DNA of 14,586 bases from Chrysochromulina tobinii. Its lineage: Eukaryota > Haptophyta > Prymnesiales > Chrysochromulinaceae. A program made the position numbers and the translations under genes. Below are positions 7,109 through 14,526 of the stretch, in pieces. A model generated the notes under the pieces. It searched no databases, was not told the DNA's origin, and saw nothing but the letters and a program-made list of their open reading frames with translations. The stretch spans positions 1 through 14,586 of the forward strand of contig JWZX01001891.1 in the NCBI GenBank assembly GCA_001275005.1, read 5' to 3'. The first letter of the stretch is position 1. The number at the start of each line of letters is the position of its first letter.

Positions 7109-9005
7109 ATGGCACGCTCGGCCTCCTTCTTCACGCTACGCCGTGCCGCGGTCGCAGCAAGCGTGGCCTACATCCCCTACAGCTTGGACAAGAAGCGCAC
7201 GCTGCCAGAAAAATTTGTGGTCGAGCTCGACCTATCGTCGACGACGCTCGTGGAGAAAGGCACGTCGTTGCGTGAGCGCGTGGCCTCGAGCTTGCAGGGC
7301 GGTGGACAACGCGAGACGCTTCTGCTGCGCGACGCGACGGCGGCTATCCGCGACGCGGCCGAGGACCCGCGTGTGGCCGGCCTCGTTGCCAACGTGTCGG
7401 CCTCGGCGCTCTCGCTCGCACAGACGCAGGAGCTCTCCGCCGCCATCAACGTCTTCAACGCCAAGAAGGCGCCGCTCGACTTGAAGTACGCGCGGAAGAC
7501 GGGCGCCACCGGTCCGTCGTTTGCATACGCGGCCGAATTCCAGGACACGAAGCAGTACTTGCTCGCGAGCACCTTTGGCGCCGTCTACCAGCAGCCGGGC
7601 GCCTCGCTCCGGCTTCCGGGCGTCTCGATGGACGTGCCGTACGTTGCGGGCTGGCTGCGCAAGTGGGGGCTTCGGTTCGAGGCGGTGTCGGCGGGCACGT
7701 ACAAGTCGGGCTACGCGCCGCTGAGCGACACGACGCCGTCGCGCGCCCACCAGAACGCGACGCAGTCGATGCTCGCCTCGAGCTTCGCCCAGATCGTTCG
7801 AGAGATCGCTCGAGGTCGCGGGCTGAGCGAGAAGGAGGTGCGGCGGCTCGCGTCGCGCGGCGGCTGGCTCGGGAGCGCGGAGGCGACGAAGGCGAAGCTG
7901 CTCGACGGCGCGCTGTACGTGGATGAGTTCGACGCCCTCGTGGCCAAGGAGTGCGGCGACGTGAGCGTGCGCCACTCCCTGACGCGGTACCGCGAGGCGC
8001 GCTCCCTGCAGCGATCCCTAGACGCGGCCACGGATCGCGTGCGCGTGCTGAGCGCCGTGCTGAGCGCCGAGATGAGCGCCGAGATGGGCACGCTTGCGCA
8101 GGAGGGCGCGAAGAGCGCGGCCGCGTATGGGCAGAGGGCGGCCGCGGCTGCGTCGGACGCGAGTGCGAGCGCGACGACGTACGGGGCGGCGGCGGCGGCG
8201 GCGGTGGCCGACGGAGCGAGCGCCGCGATGTCAACCGTCCGGAAGGTGTCTGCGATGGTGCAGCCTCGGCTGGAGGCGTGGATGAGCGCGATGGGCGCCG
8301 TGATGAGGGGGGATGGCGCGGAGCGCGAGAGGATGGAGGCGCAGGCGGCCTCCGCCGCGAAGGCGGCCGCGAAGGCGGCCGCCTGCGCGGCCGCCGATAA
8401 GGCGGCGGCGGAGCTCTTGGCGGCGGCGGAGGCGGCGGCTGCCCTGGCGGCCCGGAAGCGTGCGTGGCTGTGGCCGTCGAAGCCGACCGAGGCGGACGTG
8501 GAGGCGGCGGCCGCGGCGATCACGGCGGCCAAGGTCGCCGAGGAGACGACGGCCATCAAGGCGGCAGCGGAGGCGGCGGCCAAGGCAGCGGCGGAGACGG
8601 CGGCGGCGGAGGCGGCGGCCAAGGCCAAGGCCAAGGCGGACAAGGCGGCGGCGGCGGCGGCCAAGGCGGAGGCCAGGGCGGAGGCCAAGGCAGCCAGGGC
8701 GGCGGCCAAGGCGCAGGCGGCGGCCATGGGCTCCGATGCGAATGGCCTATGGTCGCGCTTGGGTTCGCGTCTCCAAGCCTCAGCCCGTCCTAAGGTTGGT
8801 CTGATCACGCTGCAAGGGCAGATCATCCCTCAAGCCATGGACAGCGGCAAGGGGCCGGCGAGAGCGGGCCAGATCTCCGCGCGCGAAGCGCGTGATCTGC
8901 TCAAGGCGGCGCGTGAGGACCCGACACTCAAGGCGCTCGTCCTGCGGATCGACACGCGGGGGGGGGAGGCCAATGCCAGTGAAGCGATCTGGCGCGAGGT
9001 GCGAC

Positions 9006-9076
<71 letters not shown>

Positions 9077-10194
9077 CGATCTGGCGCGAGGTGCGACTGA
9101 TGATGATGATGATGATGATGATGATGCGATCTGGCGCGAGGTGCGACTGATGATGATGATGATGATGATGATGCGATCTGGCGCGAGGTGCGACTGATGA
9201 TGATGATGATGATGATGATGCGATCTGGCGCGAGGTGCGACTGATGGTGGCCTCTCGGATGGCCTCTCTCTGACTGCCTCACGGATGGCCTCTCTGCTGG
9301 CGTCTCTGCTGGCGTCTCTGATTTGCGTCTCTGATTGCGCCCCTTCCAATTTAGGTGCGACTCACCCGCGAGGCGGGCTTACCGGTCGTCGTCTCGATGG
9401 GCTCGGTGGCCGCGTCGGGCGGCTACATGATCGCAGTGGCGGCCGACGCGATCGTTGCGAGCCCAGGCACGCTGACAGGCTCGATCGGCGTGCTCACCGG
9501 CGCGCTCGACGTGTCCGGCTTCCTAAAGCAGCAGCGCGTGAGTGTGATGAGCGTTCACGAGGGCACCTCTCCCTTGGGTGGCGCACGGCCGCTGAGCTCA
9601 CGACAGCGCGCCGAGCTCAAGGCCCTCGCGGAGAGGTGTTACCAGAGCTTCGAGGCGAAGGTAGGCGCGGGGCGCGGGCTGACGAAACGCCAGGTGAGCA
9701 AGGCCGCTGAGGGTCGTGTCTGGACTGGCGAGCAGGCGATCTCGCTTGGGCTCGTCGATGCTCTGGGGGGGCTCGATGAAGCCACCAAGCGTGCGTGTGA
9801 GGCCGCCGGGCTGGGCGCGGCGTACAAGGACGGTACGGTCGACCTCGTCGAGGTGACGTGGAAGGACGTCGCCCGCAAATCTGGAGATTGGTCCGAGCTC
9901 GCGAACGGGGTGATGGGCGTCGTGATGGGCGCCGTGATGGGCGCCCCCGCGGACGGCCTGGCCGCCCATCACGACGCCCAGGCTGCCATGGTCGCTGCCG
10001 CGTCCGTCCTGGGCACGGCTGCTGTGCGCTCGCTTGGCGTGTGGGGAAATGCGGCGCACGCGGCCGGCGCGGACGCGGGCGCCGTCGCCGGTGCTGCTGG
10101 CATGCTCGACGTGCTCACTACGGCGGACGGGTCTGCCGATCGGCCGCCGCTGCTCATTGCAGAGCTGCCCGATGGCGTGCGTCTCCGGGGCTGA
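7109..10194 (+). CDS. SPPA: SppA-type S49 signal peptide peptidase, tandem-domain form, two exons
   Basis: The exons are 7109-8998 and 9355-10194 (phase 0), 909 residues. SppA degrades cleaved signal peptides or membrane-protein fragments using a Ser-Lys dyad shared between two S49 domains. The N-terminal domain (about residues 35-290) has AGTYKSGYAPL with the expected general base Lys199. The C-terminal domain (about 562-790) starts KVGLITLQGQII, and exon 2 supplies PVVVSMGSVAASGGYMIA with nucleophile Ser651. Between them an Ala/Lys/Glu insert of about 255 residues is absent from bacterial (618-residue) SppA and plant thylakoid SppA. The hydrophobic N-terminus (about 8-25) could be a membrane anchor or targeting signal; plastid location is possible, given the light-induced thylakoid SppA of plants. 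The last 100 residues are Ala/Gly-rich. The ATG at 7109 gives a sensible N-terminus; the frame is open further upstream without homology. Confidence 0.9.
8020..8785 (+). repeat. GCG/GCC-rich trinucleotide tract coding the Ala/Lys insert of SppA
   Basis: This run of GCG, GCC, GCA, AAG and GAG codons, densest at 8334-8730, encodes the insert between the two S49 domains (about residues 304-560). Units such as GAGGCGGCGGCCAAGGC recur. Because the tract is simple, several other frames are open by chance. It looks like codon-repeat expansion and probably forms Ala-rich helices. Confidence 0.8.
8984..9245 (+). repeat. Five tandem copies of the sppA exon/intron junction with (GAT)n spacers
   Basis: The unit is GCGATCTGGCGCGAG (coding end of exon 1) followed by GTGCGACT (intron start) and (GAT)n. 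Copies start at 8984, 9076, 9126, 9173 and 9220, with n of 23, 9, 8, 8 and 1. Each carries the same GAG|GTGCGA donor (GT at 8999, 9091, 9141, 9188, 9235). Only the first gives an open reading frame; use of any other includes the in-frame TGA at 9098-9100. Confidence 0.95.
8999..9354 (+). other. sppA intron (356 bp) flanked by a 10-bp direct repeat
   Basis: Splicing GAG|GTGCGACT to TTTAG|GTGCGACT restores an uninterrupted S49 domain (SEAIWRE joined to VRLTREAGLPVVV). The first ten bases across the junctions, AGGTGCGACT, are present at both ends, so the intron equals an insert flanked by a copy of exon sequence. Its 5' two thirds consist of repeated junction copies with (GAT)n. Its 3' third is 12-13-bp units of the type GGCGTCTCTGAT, ending CCCCTTCCAATTTAG. 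Reading through stops at 9098-9100. Confidence 0.92.
9244..9340 (+). repeat. Degenerate 12-13-bp pyrimidine-rich repeats in the sppA intron
   Basis: About seven units related to GGCGTCTCTGAT run head to tail, drifting from GGCCTCTCGGAT to GCGTCTCTGATT. Several contain CTGAT or CTGAC, which fits the yTnAy branch-point pattern, so the tract may provide multiple branch sites and the polypyrimidine region of the intron. Confidence 0.75.
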
Positions 10195-10714
10195 GGGCTC
10201 CTCGTGCCGCTGTCTTGGCAGTGCCGCCCTGAGTGGCGAGGGCGGCATGGCAGTGTTGCACTAGTCGAACGGACATGACAGGTGTGTGCCGCCATCATTT
10301 ACGTAGTAGAAGTAGTGTACAGTACTGTACACATCCCTCATCCGCTCTGATGGAGCCGGTGGGGCTGGGGACCGGTCTGGCACAGGAGGGGAGGAGGCCG
10401 GGCGTGTACCGTGTTGGGGATGAAAAACGGTTTGCTGCTCGGCCTCTGCTCCAGGGCGCGCCGAGCCGCCCCGCGGAGTAGTCAGTAGATGATCTTCTAG
10501 AATCGAAGAATCGTCTCGTGACACGTGAGGCTTGCTGAACAATTAGAGGTGCATACGGCTGACATGACTTGACTTGACTCACGGCACGATGGTGATGCGG
10601 TGCTGTGGCGGCGCGCCCGACGCACGCGCGACGCCCGACGCAGCGCCGCGGCGCAGTGCTCACCTTTCGCGGCGGCTCCGCCGGACCATTTGCGAAGTTT
10701 TGAGAAGAAAAACC
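10195..10714. other. Intergenic: sppA 3' flank and CRAL-TRIO gene 5' flank
   Basis: No separate gene is supported in this 520-bp stretch. It contains the 18-bp palindrome at 10315-10332 and a short TTGAC tandem run (about 10566-10579). From 10589 it also holds an in-frame upstream extension of the CRAL-TRIO frame that is Arg-rich and has no family match. The short AAG-rich leader just before the ATG at 10715 looks like 5' UTR. Confidence 0.5.
10315..10332. repeat. 18-bp perfect palindrome GTGTACAGTACTGTACAC
   Basis: The sequence is identical to its reverse complement and sits about 120 bp after the sppA stop. It could be a dimeric factor binding site for the downstream CRAL-TRIO gene, or a hairpin in the sppA 3' UTR. 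Confidence 0.8.
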
Positions 10715-12133
10715 ATGGACCGCGTGAAGCAGCTCTCCCATGCCGAAGGCCGAGCGAGCGTGGACACTACCGACTCTGATCCTGGCTCGAGCTCGGAGGC
10801 CGTATCGACGGCCGATTCCTCGTACGTACTGGAGCCTGAGCTGCAGGCGCTCAAGGAGCTTCAGGAGATGCTCGCGCCGCTGAAGGTGGACGAGTTCACG
10901 GGCAGGCGCTTCGTACGGGCCAAAAAGGGCGACCTCAAGGGAGCTGCCAAGCAGTACCGGGCCTTTCTGGCATGGCGAAAAAAGGAGCGCATCGATGAGG
11001 TGCTCACGGAGCCCTTGCACGCGCCGGAGATCGAGGCCGAGCTGCAGCGCGTGGGCATGCGGCCACTCGATGGGCATGACCTGGCGGGTCGTCCGGTGGT
11101 GGTAGCGGCCCTCGGCAGATGGGACATGCACCATCTCAAGAAGCACGGCGTGACCCTGCCGATGCTCGTGCGCCGTCATGCGAAGGCGATGGAGCTTCTC
11201 GTGCAGCACGTGCGCGAGGCGCCCGACCCGCTCGCAGGCAGCCTACTCATCTTCGACCTCTCCGGCTGCTCCGCGTCCAAATTCTTGGGCATGTGGGGCT
11301 ACATCCGCGAGATCGCGCCGATTTGCGAGCAGTACTACCCGGAGCTGCTCGGCAAGATGTACCTCGTGCGCGGCTCCTCGTGGCTGAAATGGGGCGTCGA
11401 CAAGGTCAAGCTGATTCTCGACCCTGTGTCCGCGACCAAGATGGAGCTCATGTTTGGCGACGTGATGCCGGTGCTCCGCGCGAGCCTGCCGCTCAGCACG
11501 GCGCTGCCGCCCGAGCTCGGCATCGCCACGTGGCCGCCGCTCGGCGAGGAGATGACGGAGATGGCGGCGGCGGAGGCGGGGACGGCGGCAGCGGCAGGGA
11601 CGGCGGCGGCGGCAGGGACGGCGGCGCCCGCCGCGAAACGCGGCAAGCTCGGCGAAGGGCACGCGCCCGACGCAGCGCTCATGCACACTTCGTGCAGCCC
11701 GGCTGAGCAGGCGGCGGATACGCAAGCTGCAGGTACGGCACCGAGCGTGGCGCCGCCCTCGTACCCCGTACCCGTACAAGTCTTCCCGAGCCACGCCAAG
11801 CGTGTGAGGGAGACGCGCTATGTGACCATTGAGCTTCCTGTGGACGGTGGGAAGGCGTTTGATTGGACCGTTGATGACGTGGACATGACGTTCATCGCGC
11901 CCGAGGGAAAGCGCAAGGGCCACGAGCATGAGTTCTCATTCGCCGCCGCGCAGCGGCAGGCTGCCAACGAGGGACGCGGCAAGGGCGATGAGGGCGGCGA
12001 GGGTGGGTATCTCGGCGCCGCACTGGGCGGATACACGCTGGGCTGCTTGCTGCTTGTGATCGCGCCGCCCGAGCTCGCGCGTGCGGCCCTCCTCTTCCTC
12101 GTGCCCTCGGCTCTCACCGCGCTAAGTAAGTAA
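10715..12133 (+). CDS. CRAL-TRIO (Sec14-like) domain protein with hydrophobic C-terminus
   Basis: CRAL-TRIO domains bind small lipids such as phosphatidylinositol, tocopherol or retinal and move or present them at membranes. The 472-residue product has a CRAL-TRIO-N-like helical segment (about 50-97: VDEFTGRRFVRAKKGDLKGA, then YRAFLAWRKK). The lipid-binding domain follows (about 118-270), with LDGHDLAGRPVVVAALGRWD, LLIFDLSGCS and YYPELLGKMYLV. An Ala/Gly/Thr-rich linker comes next (285-315). A short stretch near residue 370 (YVTIELPVDGGKAFDWTV) resembles the first strands of a GOLD domain but is not followed by a full one. The last 40 residues are strongly hydrophobic, suggesting a tail anchor. 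I chose the ATG at 10715 because its context AAAACCATGG is near-ideal; in-frame ATGs at 10589 and 10595 would add about 40 Arg-rich residues. The ligand cannot be predicted. Confidence 0.85.
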   Translation: MDRVKQLSHAEGRASVDTTDSDPGSSSEAVSTADSSYVLEPELQALKELQEMLAPLKVDEFTGRRFVRAKKGDLKGAAKQYRAFLAWRKKERIDEVLTEPLHAPEIEAELQRVGMRPLDGHDLAGRPVVVAALGRWDMHHLKKHGVTLPMLVRRHAKAMELLVQHVREAPDPLAGSLLIFDLSGCSASKFLGMWGYIREIAPICEQYYPELLGKMYLVRGSSWLKWGVDKVKLILDPVSATKMELMFGDVMPVLRASLPLSTALPPELGIATWPPLGEEMTEMAAAEAGTAAAAGTAAAAGTAAPAAKRGKLGEGHAPDAALMHTSCSPAEQAADTQAAGTAPSVAPPSYPVPVQVFPSHAKRVRETRYVTIELPVDGGKAFDWTVDDVDMTFIAPEGKRKGHEHEFSFAAAQRQAANEGRGKGDEGGEGGYLGAALGGYTLGCLLLVIAPPELARAALLFLVPSALTALSK

Positions 12134-12338
12134 GTGAGAAACAACCGCCGCGGTGCGGCAACGGCGACTTTCACGTGGCGAGGGGCGAACGTGCGCGGTG
12201 GTCTTGTAACAGAAGTCTTGTAAGGGGGAACCCCCAAGCGAAGCGGCGCGCGGGCCTCCTCTTCCTTCATGCCCTCGGCTCTCACCGCGCTGCTTGCTCG
12301 CTTGCGCGTGTCAAGCGCAAGTTAAAGTGAGTAAGTGA
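12084..12338 (+). repeat. Partial duplication of the CRAL-TRIO gene 3' end
   Basis: The block at 12084-12122 (end of the coding region, encoding LLFLVPSALTAL) recurs at 12250-12291 with about four differences including a 1-bp indel. Both copies are followed by AAGTRAGTAAGTGA (12123-12136 and 12325-12338). In the second copy 33 extra bases precede that tail. Copy 2 has no long frame of its own. Confidence 0.8.
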
Positions 12339-12769
12339 ACGATACGCCGCTGCACCTGGCTAGGTCTCCGGACCGCTCAGTCGGACCGGAAAGACGAGCG
12401 ATCGGCGTTCTGGTTCTTGCCCGCCCGCGGCGACGCTGCGCGCGCGCGGGGACGCGACCCGCGCACCCGGCCGATCCCGAGATCGGAGATGCGAGAAGCC
12501 GGCCCGGCCCAGCACGAGCGACGGACCCTCCGGCAATTACATTCAAACACGTGCCTGTGCGCGATCTCAGGAACCTCCTCACCGCTCTACCTCGCCTCTG
12601 GAACGTAAAACCTCTCCCGGCGGGATGGAACAAACGCAACGCCGCGGGGGGAACGCCGCTCTCGAACAAACCACACAGTGCGGCCCCGGAATCGATGGCC
12701 CTCGCCGCGCGGCTCAGAAAGGGCCCGCGGGTCTACTACCGTACGCGCGAGGCACTGTCCGTCTGGTGT
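12134..12769. other. Convergent intergenic region
   Basis: No gene is supported in these 636 bp between the stop codons of two converging genes. It holds the second copy of the duplicated CRAL-TRIO end and two TTGTAA words (12205-12210 and 12217-12222) that could act as TGTAA-type polyadenylation signals. There are also a GGGGGAACCCCC hairpin (about 12224-12235), an imperfect TCCGGACCG/CGGACCGGA stem (about 12368-12391) and a perfect CCGATC-CCGA-GATCGG hairpin (12471-12486). The open frames here are Arg/Pro/Ala-rich on both strands and look like GC-driven chance. Confidence 0.55.
12471..12486. repeat. Small perfect hairpin CCGATC-CCGA-GATCGG
   Basis: A 6-bp stem with a 4-nt loop in the convergent intergenic region. 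There is no T-run beside it, and a bacterial-type terminator is not expected here. Confidence 0.4.
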
Positions 12770-14526
12770 TCACTTCTTCTTGCCCTTCGCCTTGTCGCCC
12801 TTAGGCGCCTTCTCGGGCGTCGCGCCGCGTAGCAGCTTGAGCATGTCAGGCATCGCGGGCGACGCAAACTCGAGCGCGATCGCATCGTCCTGGCGCACGG
12901 GTCGCTCGAGCGCGGTGAGCAGCGTGTCTCCGTCGAGGACGGTGCCGCCAAAGCTGAGCCGGAAGGCGCCCTCCTCGTCGGGCCAGGCGGCCTCGGGCTT
13001 CAGCGTGAGGATCGCCACCTGGTCCACCCCAACGAGCGCCAGCTCGCCCGTCGCCCGCCGGCGCGCACTCGCGCTCCCTTTGGCGCCCTTGAGGAGCTGC
13101 AGGCCCGCCGGATCGAGGAGGAGCTCCTCGCCCGCCCGGATCTTGTCGGTGCCACCCTCGACCGCCTCGGCAGCGGCGAGCGCCACGAGCGTCACGGCGC
13201 CGCTCACGATGACCGGCTTGCCAGGGGGCAGCTTTGGCGGCAGACCGACCGCCACCAGTGCCGGGTTGGCCGGCGGCGGCCACCAGCGCAGGCCGACACC
13301 GCGTTCAAACTGGGCCGCCACGCGCCTGCGGAATGACGCAATCAGCCGCAATCAGCAGCAATCAGCCGCAATCAGACGCAATCAGCCGCAATCAGACGCA
13401 ATCAGACGCGTTCGAACTGGGCCGCCACGCGCCTGCGGAGCTCGGCGCCGGTGCAGCGCTCGGGCAGATCGCGGAGCTCGCGCACGGCAAGCGCCGAGCA
13501 CGTGAGGCGCACCCGGCTCGGCCACGCCCCTGGCGCGAGCGGCGGCGGTCGTCGGTCGACGAGCCGCGCGCACACGCACGCGTCGTCACGGATGCCCACG
13601 GCAGCGAGGGTGTGCCGCCGCTTGAGGCCCGCGATGCGCGCGGCGATCTCCGCTGCCTCCTCCCTCTCGTCATCGGCCAAGTCGGAGCTCCCACTGCCGT
13701 CCCCCAGCATCTTTTGGCGCGCTTCCAACGCTCGCAGCTCGGCCTCCTCCTCTGGCGTGAGCAGCGGGCCGTCCTCAAGAGGCACGCCCCAGTGCTCGAG
13801 TACGATATGGGTGTGCGGCCCCGGCAGCAGCTGCTCGCGCACGAGCTCGCGCAGCTCCTCGACCTTCGTGTCGCGCCTGAGCACCGACGCGTCCGTGCCG
13901 TCGCCGATGACCATGTCGGCCACCGACACCACACGGCCGCCCGCGCCCATCACGCGTACCACCAGGCTCCGTGGGTAGCGGAACGGCAGGTGCACATCGC
14001 ACCGCCACGAGCTCGCCTTTGGTGGCAAAATGGGCGCCTCGGCTCGCACCGAGCTCTCCGCGTGCGCGAGCGCGACGCTCGCCACTTGCAAGTGGCGCGC
14101 CGAGCGCGACGTGCGCGGGTGCGCCTGGCAGAGCTCGGCAAACGTGAGGTTGCGCATGAGCTGCTCGAGGTGTTCGTGCGTCGAGAGCAGCTTGATCCCG
14201 TGGCCCACGCTGCCGACGAGCGGCGAGGCCAAATCGAAGGACAGTGCCACCGATCCTTCGTGCCGAGCGGTAGCGGTCGACGCCCTCGAGCCAATCGTCG
14301 GGCTCACGAGCCGCGCCGACTGGGCCTCGAGCTCCGCAATTTGCGCCTCCATGTCCTCAGTGCGAGCGGCCACCTCGCGGGACCAGTTCACCGAGCCGGA
14401 GACGGAGCGCGAAGGCGAAGGGTCGGGCGAGGACGCCATGGGCGCGCGCGCGCGCTCGGCTGATTCCGACGCCCAGCTCTCGCGTGTGGGGGTTTCTCTA
14501 TGAAGCGTTCGATGGAACTTCGACAT
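12770..14526 (-). CDS. Uncharacterised protein with ubiquitin-like folds, two exons, probable GC-AG intron
   Basis: With exons 13433-14526 and 12770-13325 (phase 2) the product has 549 residues. I do not recognise a named family. Three stretches look like ubiquitin-type beta-grasp domains. One, about residues 200-265, has a DTKVEELRELVREQLL helix followed by HIVLEHWGVPLEDGPLL. A second spans the intron, with RVRLTCSALAVRELRDLP then CTGAELRRRVAAQFERG. The third, about 460-530, has AFRLSFGGTVLDGDTLLTAL then QDDAIALEF, close to the strand 3 to 5 pattern of ubiquitin. An acidic, Glu-rich helix region separates the first two. The N-terminus is Ser/Arg-rich, with a predicted coiled stretch (MEAQIAELEAQSARL). 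The C-terminus is Lys-rich (GDKAKGKKK) with no di-glycine, so it is not a conjugating modifier; a scaffold or adaptor role would be a guess. The ATG at 14526 has A at -3. An ATG 29 codons later is an alternative. Confidence 0.65.
13300..13438 (-). repeat. 32-bp direct repeat flanking seven decamers
   Basis: Two copies, 13407-13438 and 13300-13331, match at 31 of 32 bases and begin CCGCAGGCGCGTGG on the minus strand. Between them, 75 bp consist of seven 10-bp units KCTGATTGCK (T or G at each end) plus TCATT. The outer copies are coding; the decamers are intronic. Confidence 0.95.
13326..13432 (-). other. Intron of the ubiquitin-like gene (107 bp), inferred GC-AG
   Basis: The frame must be spliced because TGA follows the first QFER. 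Donor CAG|GCGCGT and acceptor CCGCAG|GCGCGT are equivalent points in two copies of a 32-bp repeat. Using them restores a single RRRVAAQFERGVGL. GCGCGT is the local GTGCGY donor consensus with C at position 2. In-frame GT alternatives exist: one gives RVAAQRVAAQ and another FERFER (both duplicate residues), and a third deletes VAAQ. Confidence 0.6.

Noticed and set aside
7711-8826. 371-codon Ala-rich frame on the minus strand, and Arg-rich or Gly/Gln-rich plus frames at 8313-8804
   Set aside because: They are by-products of the GCG/GCC trinucleotide tract in sppA; the sense frame continues into both S49 domains.
8780-9349. Minus-strand frames rich in His or Ile
   Set aside because: They are antisense readings of the (GAT)n arrays in the sppA intron, with no independent start or family match.
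7109-10194. Bacterial origin of the window because of sppA
   Set aside because: The gene has an intron and neighbours eukaryotic uL14 and EIF1AD; SppA is also normal in photosynthetic eukaryotes.
12366-12400. Possible tRNA or small RNA around the imperfect stem
   Set aside because: No cloverleaf, T-loop or anticodon arm can be drawn.
12335-12832. 165-codon plus-strand frame after the CRAL-TRIO gene
   Set aside because: Low-complexity Arg/Pro/Ala composition, overlap with the end of the convergent gene, and an equally open frame on the other strand.
13332-13406. CRISPR-like array
   Set aside because: The units are 10 bp, contiguous and without spacers. The sppA array likewise has only GAT spacers, and the genome is eukaryotic.
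13234-14463. 409-codon plus-strand frame
   Set aside because: It is antisense to the ubiquitin-like gene, rich in Arg/His/Ala, and runs through the decamer repeats that are intronic on the other strand.
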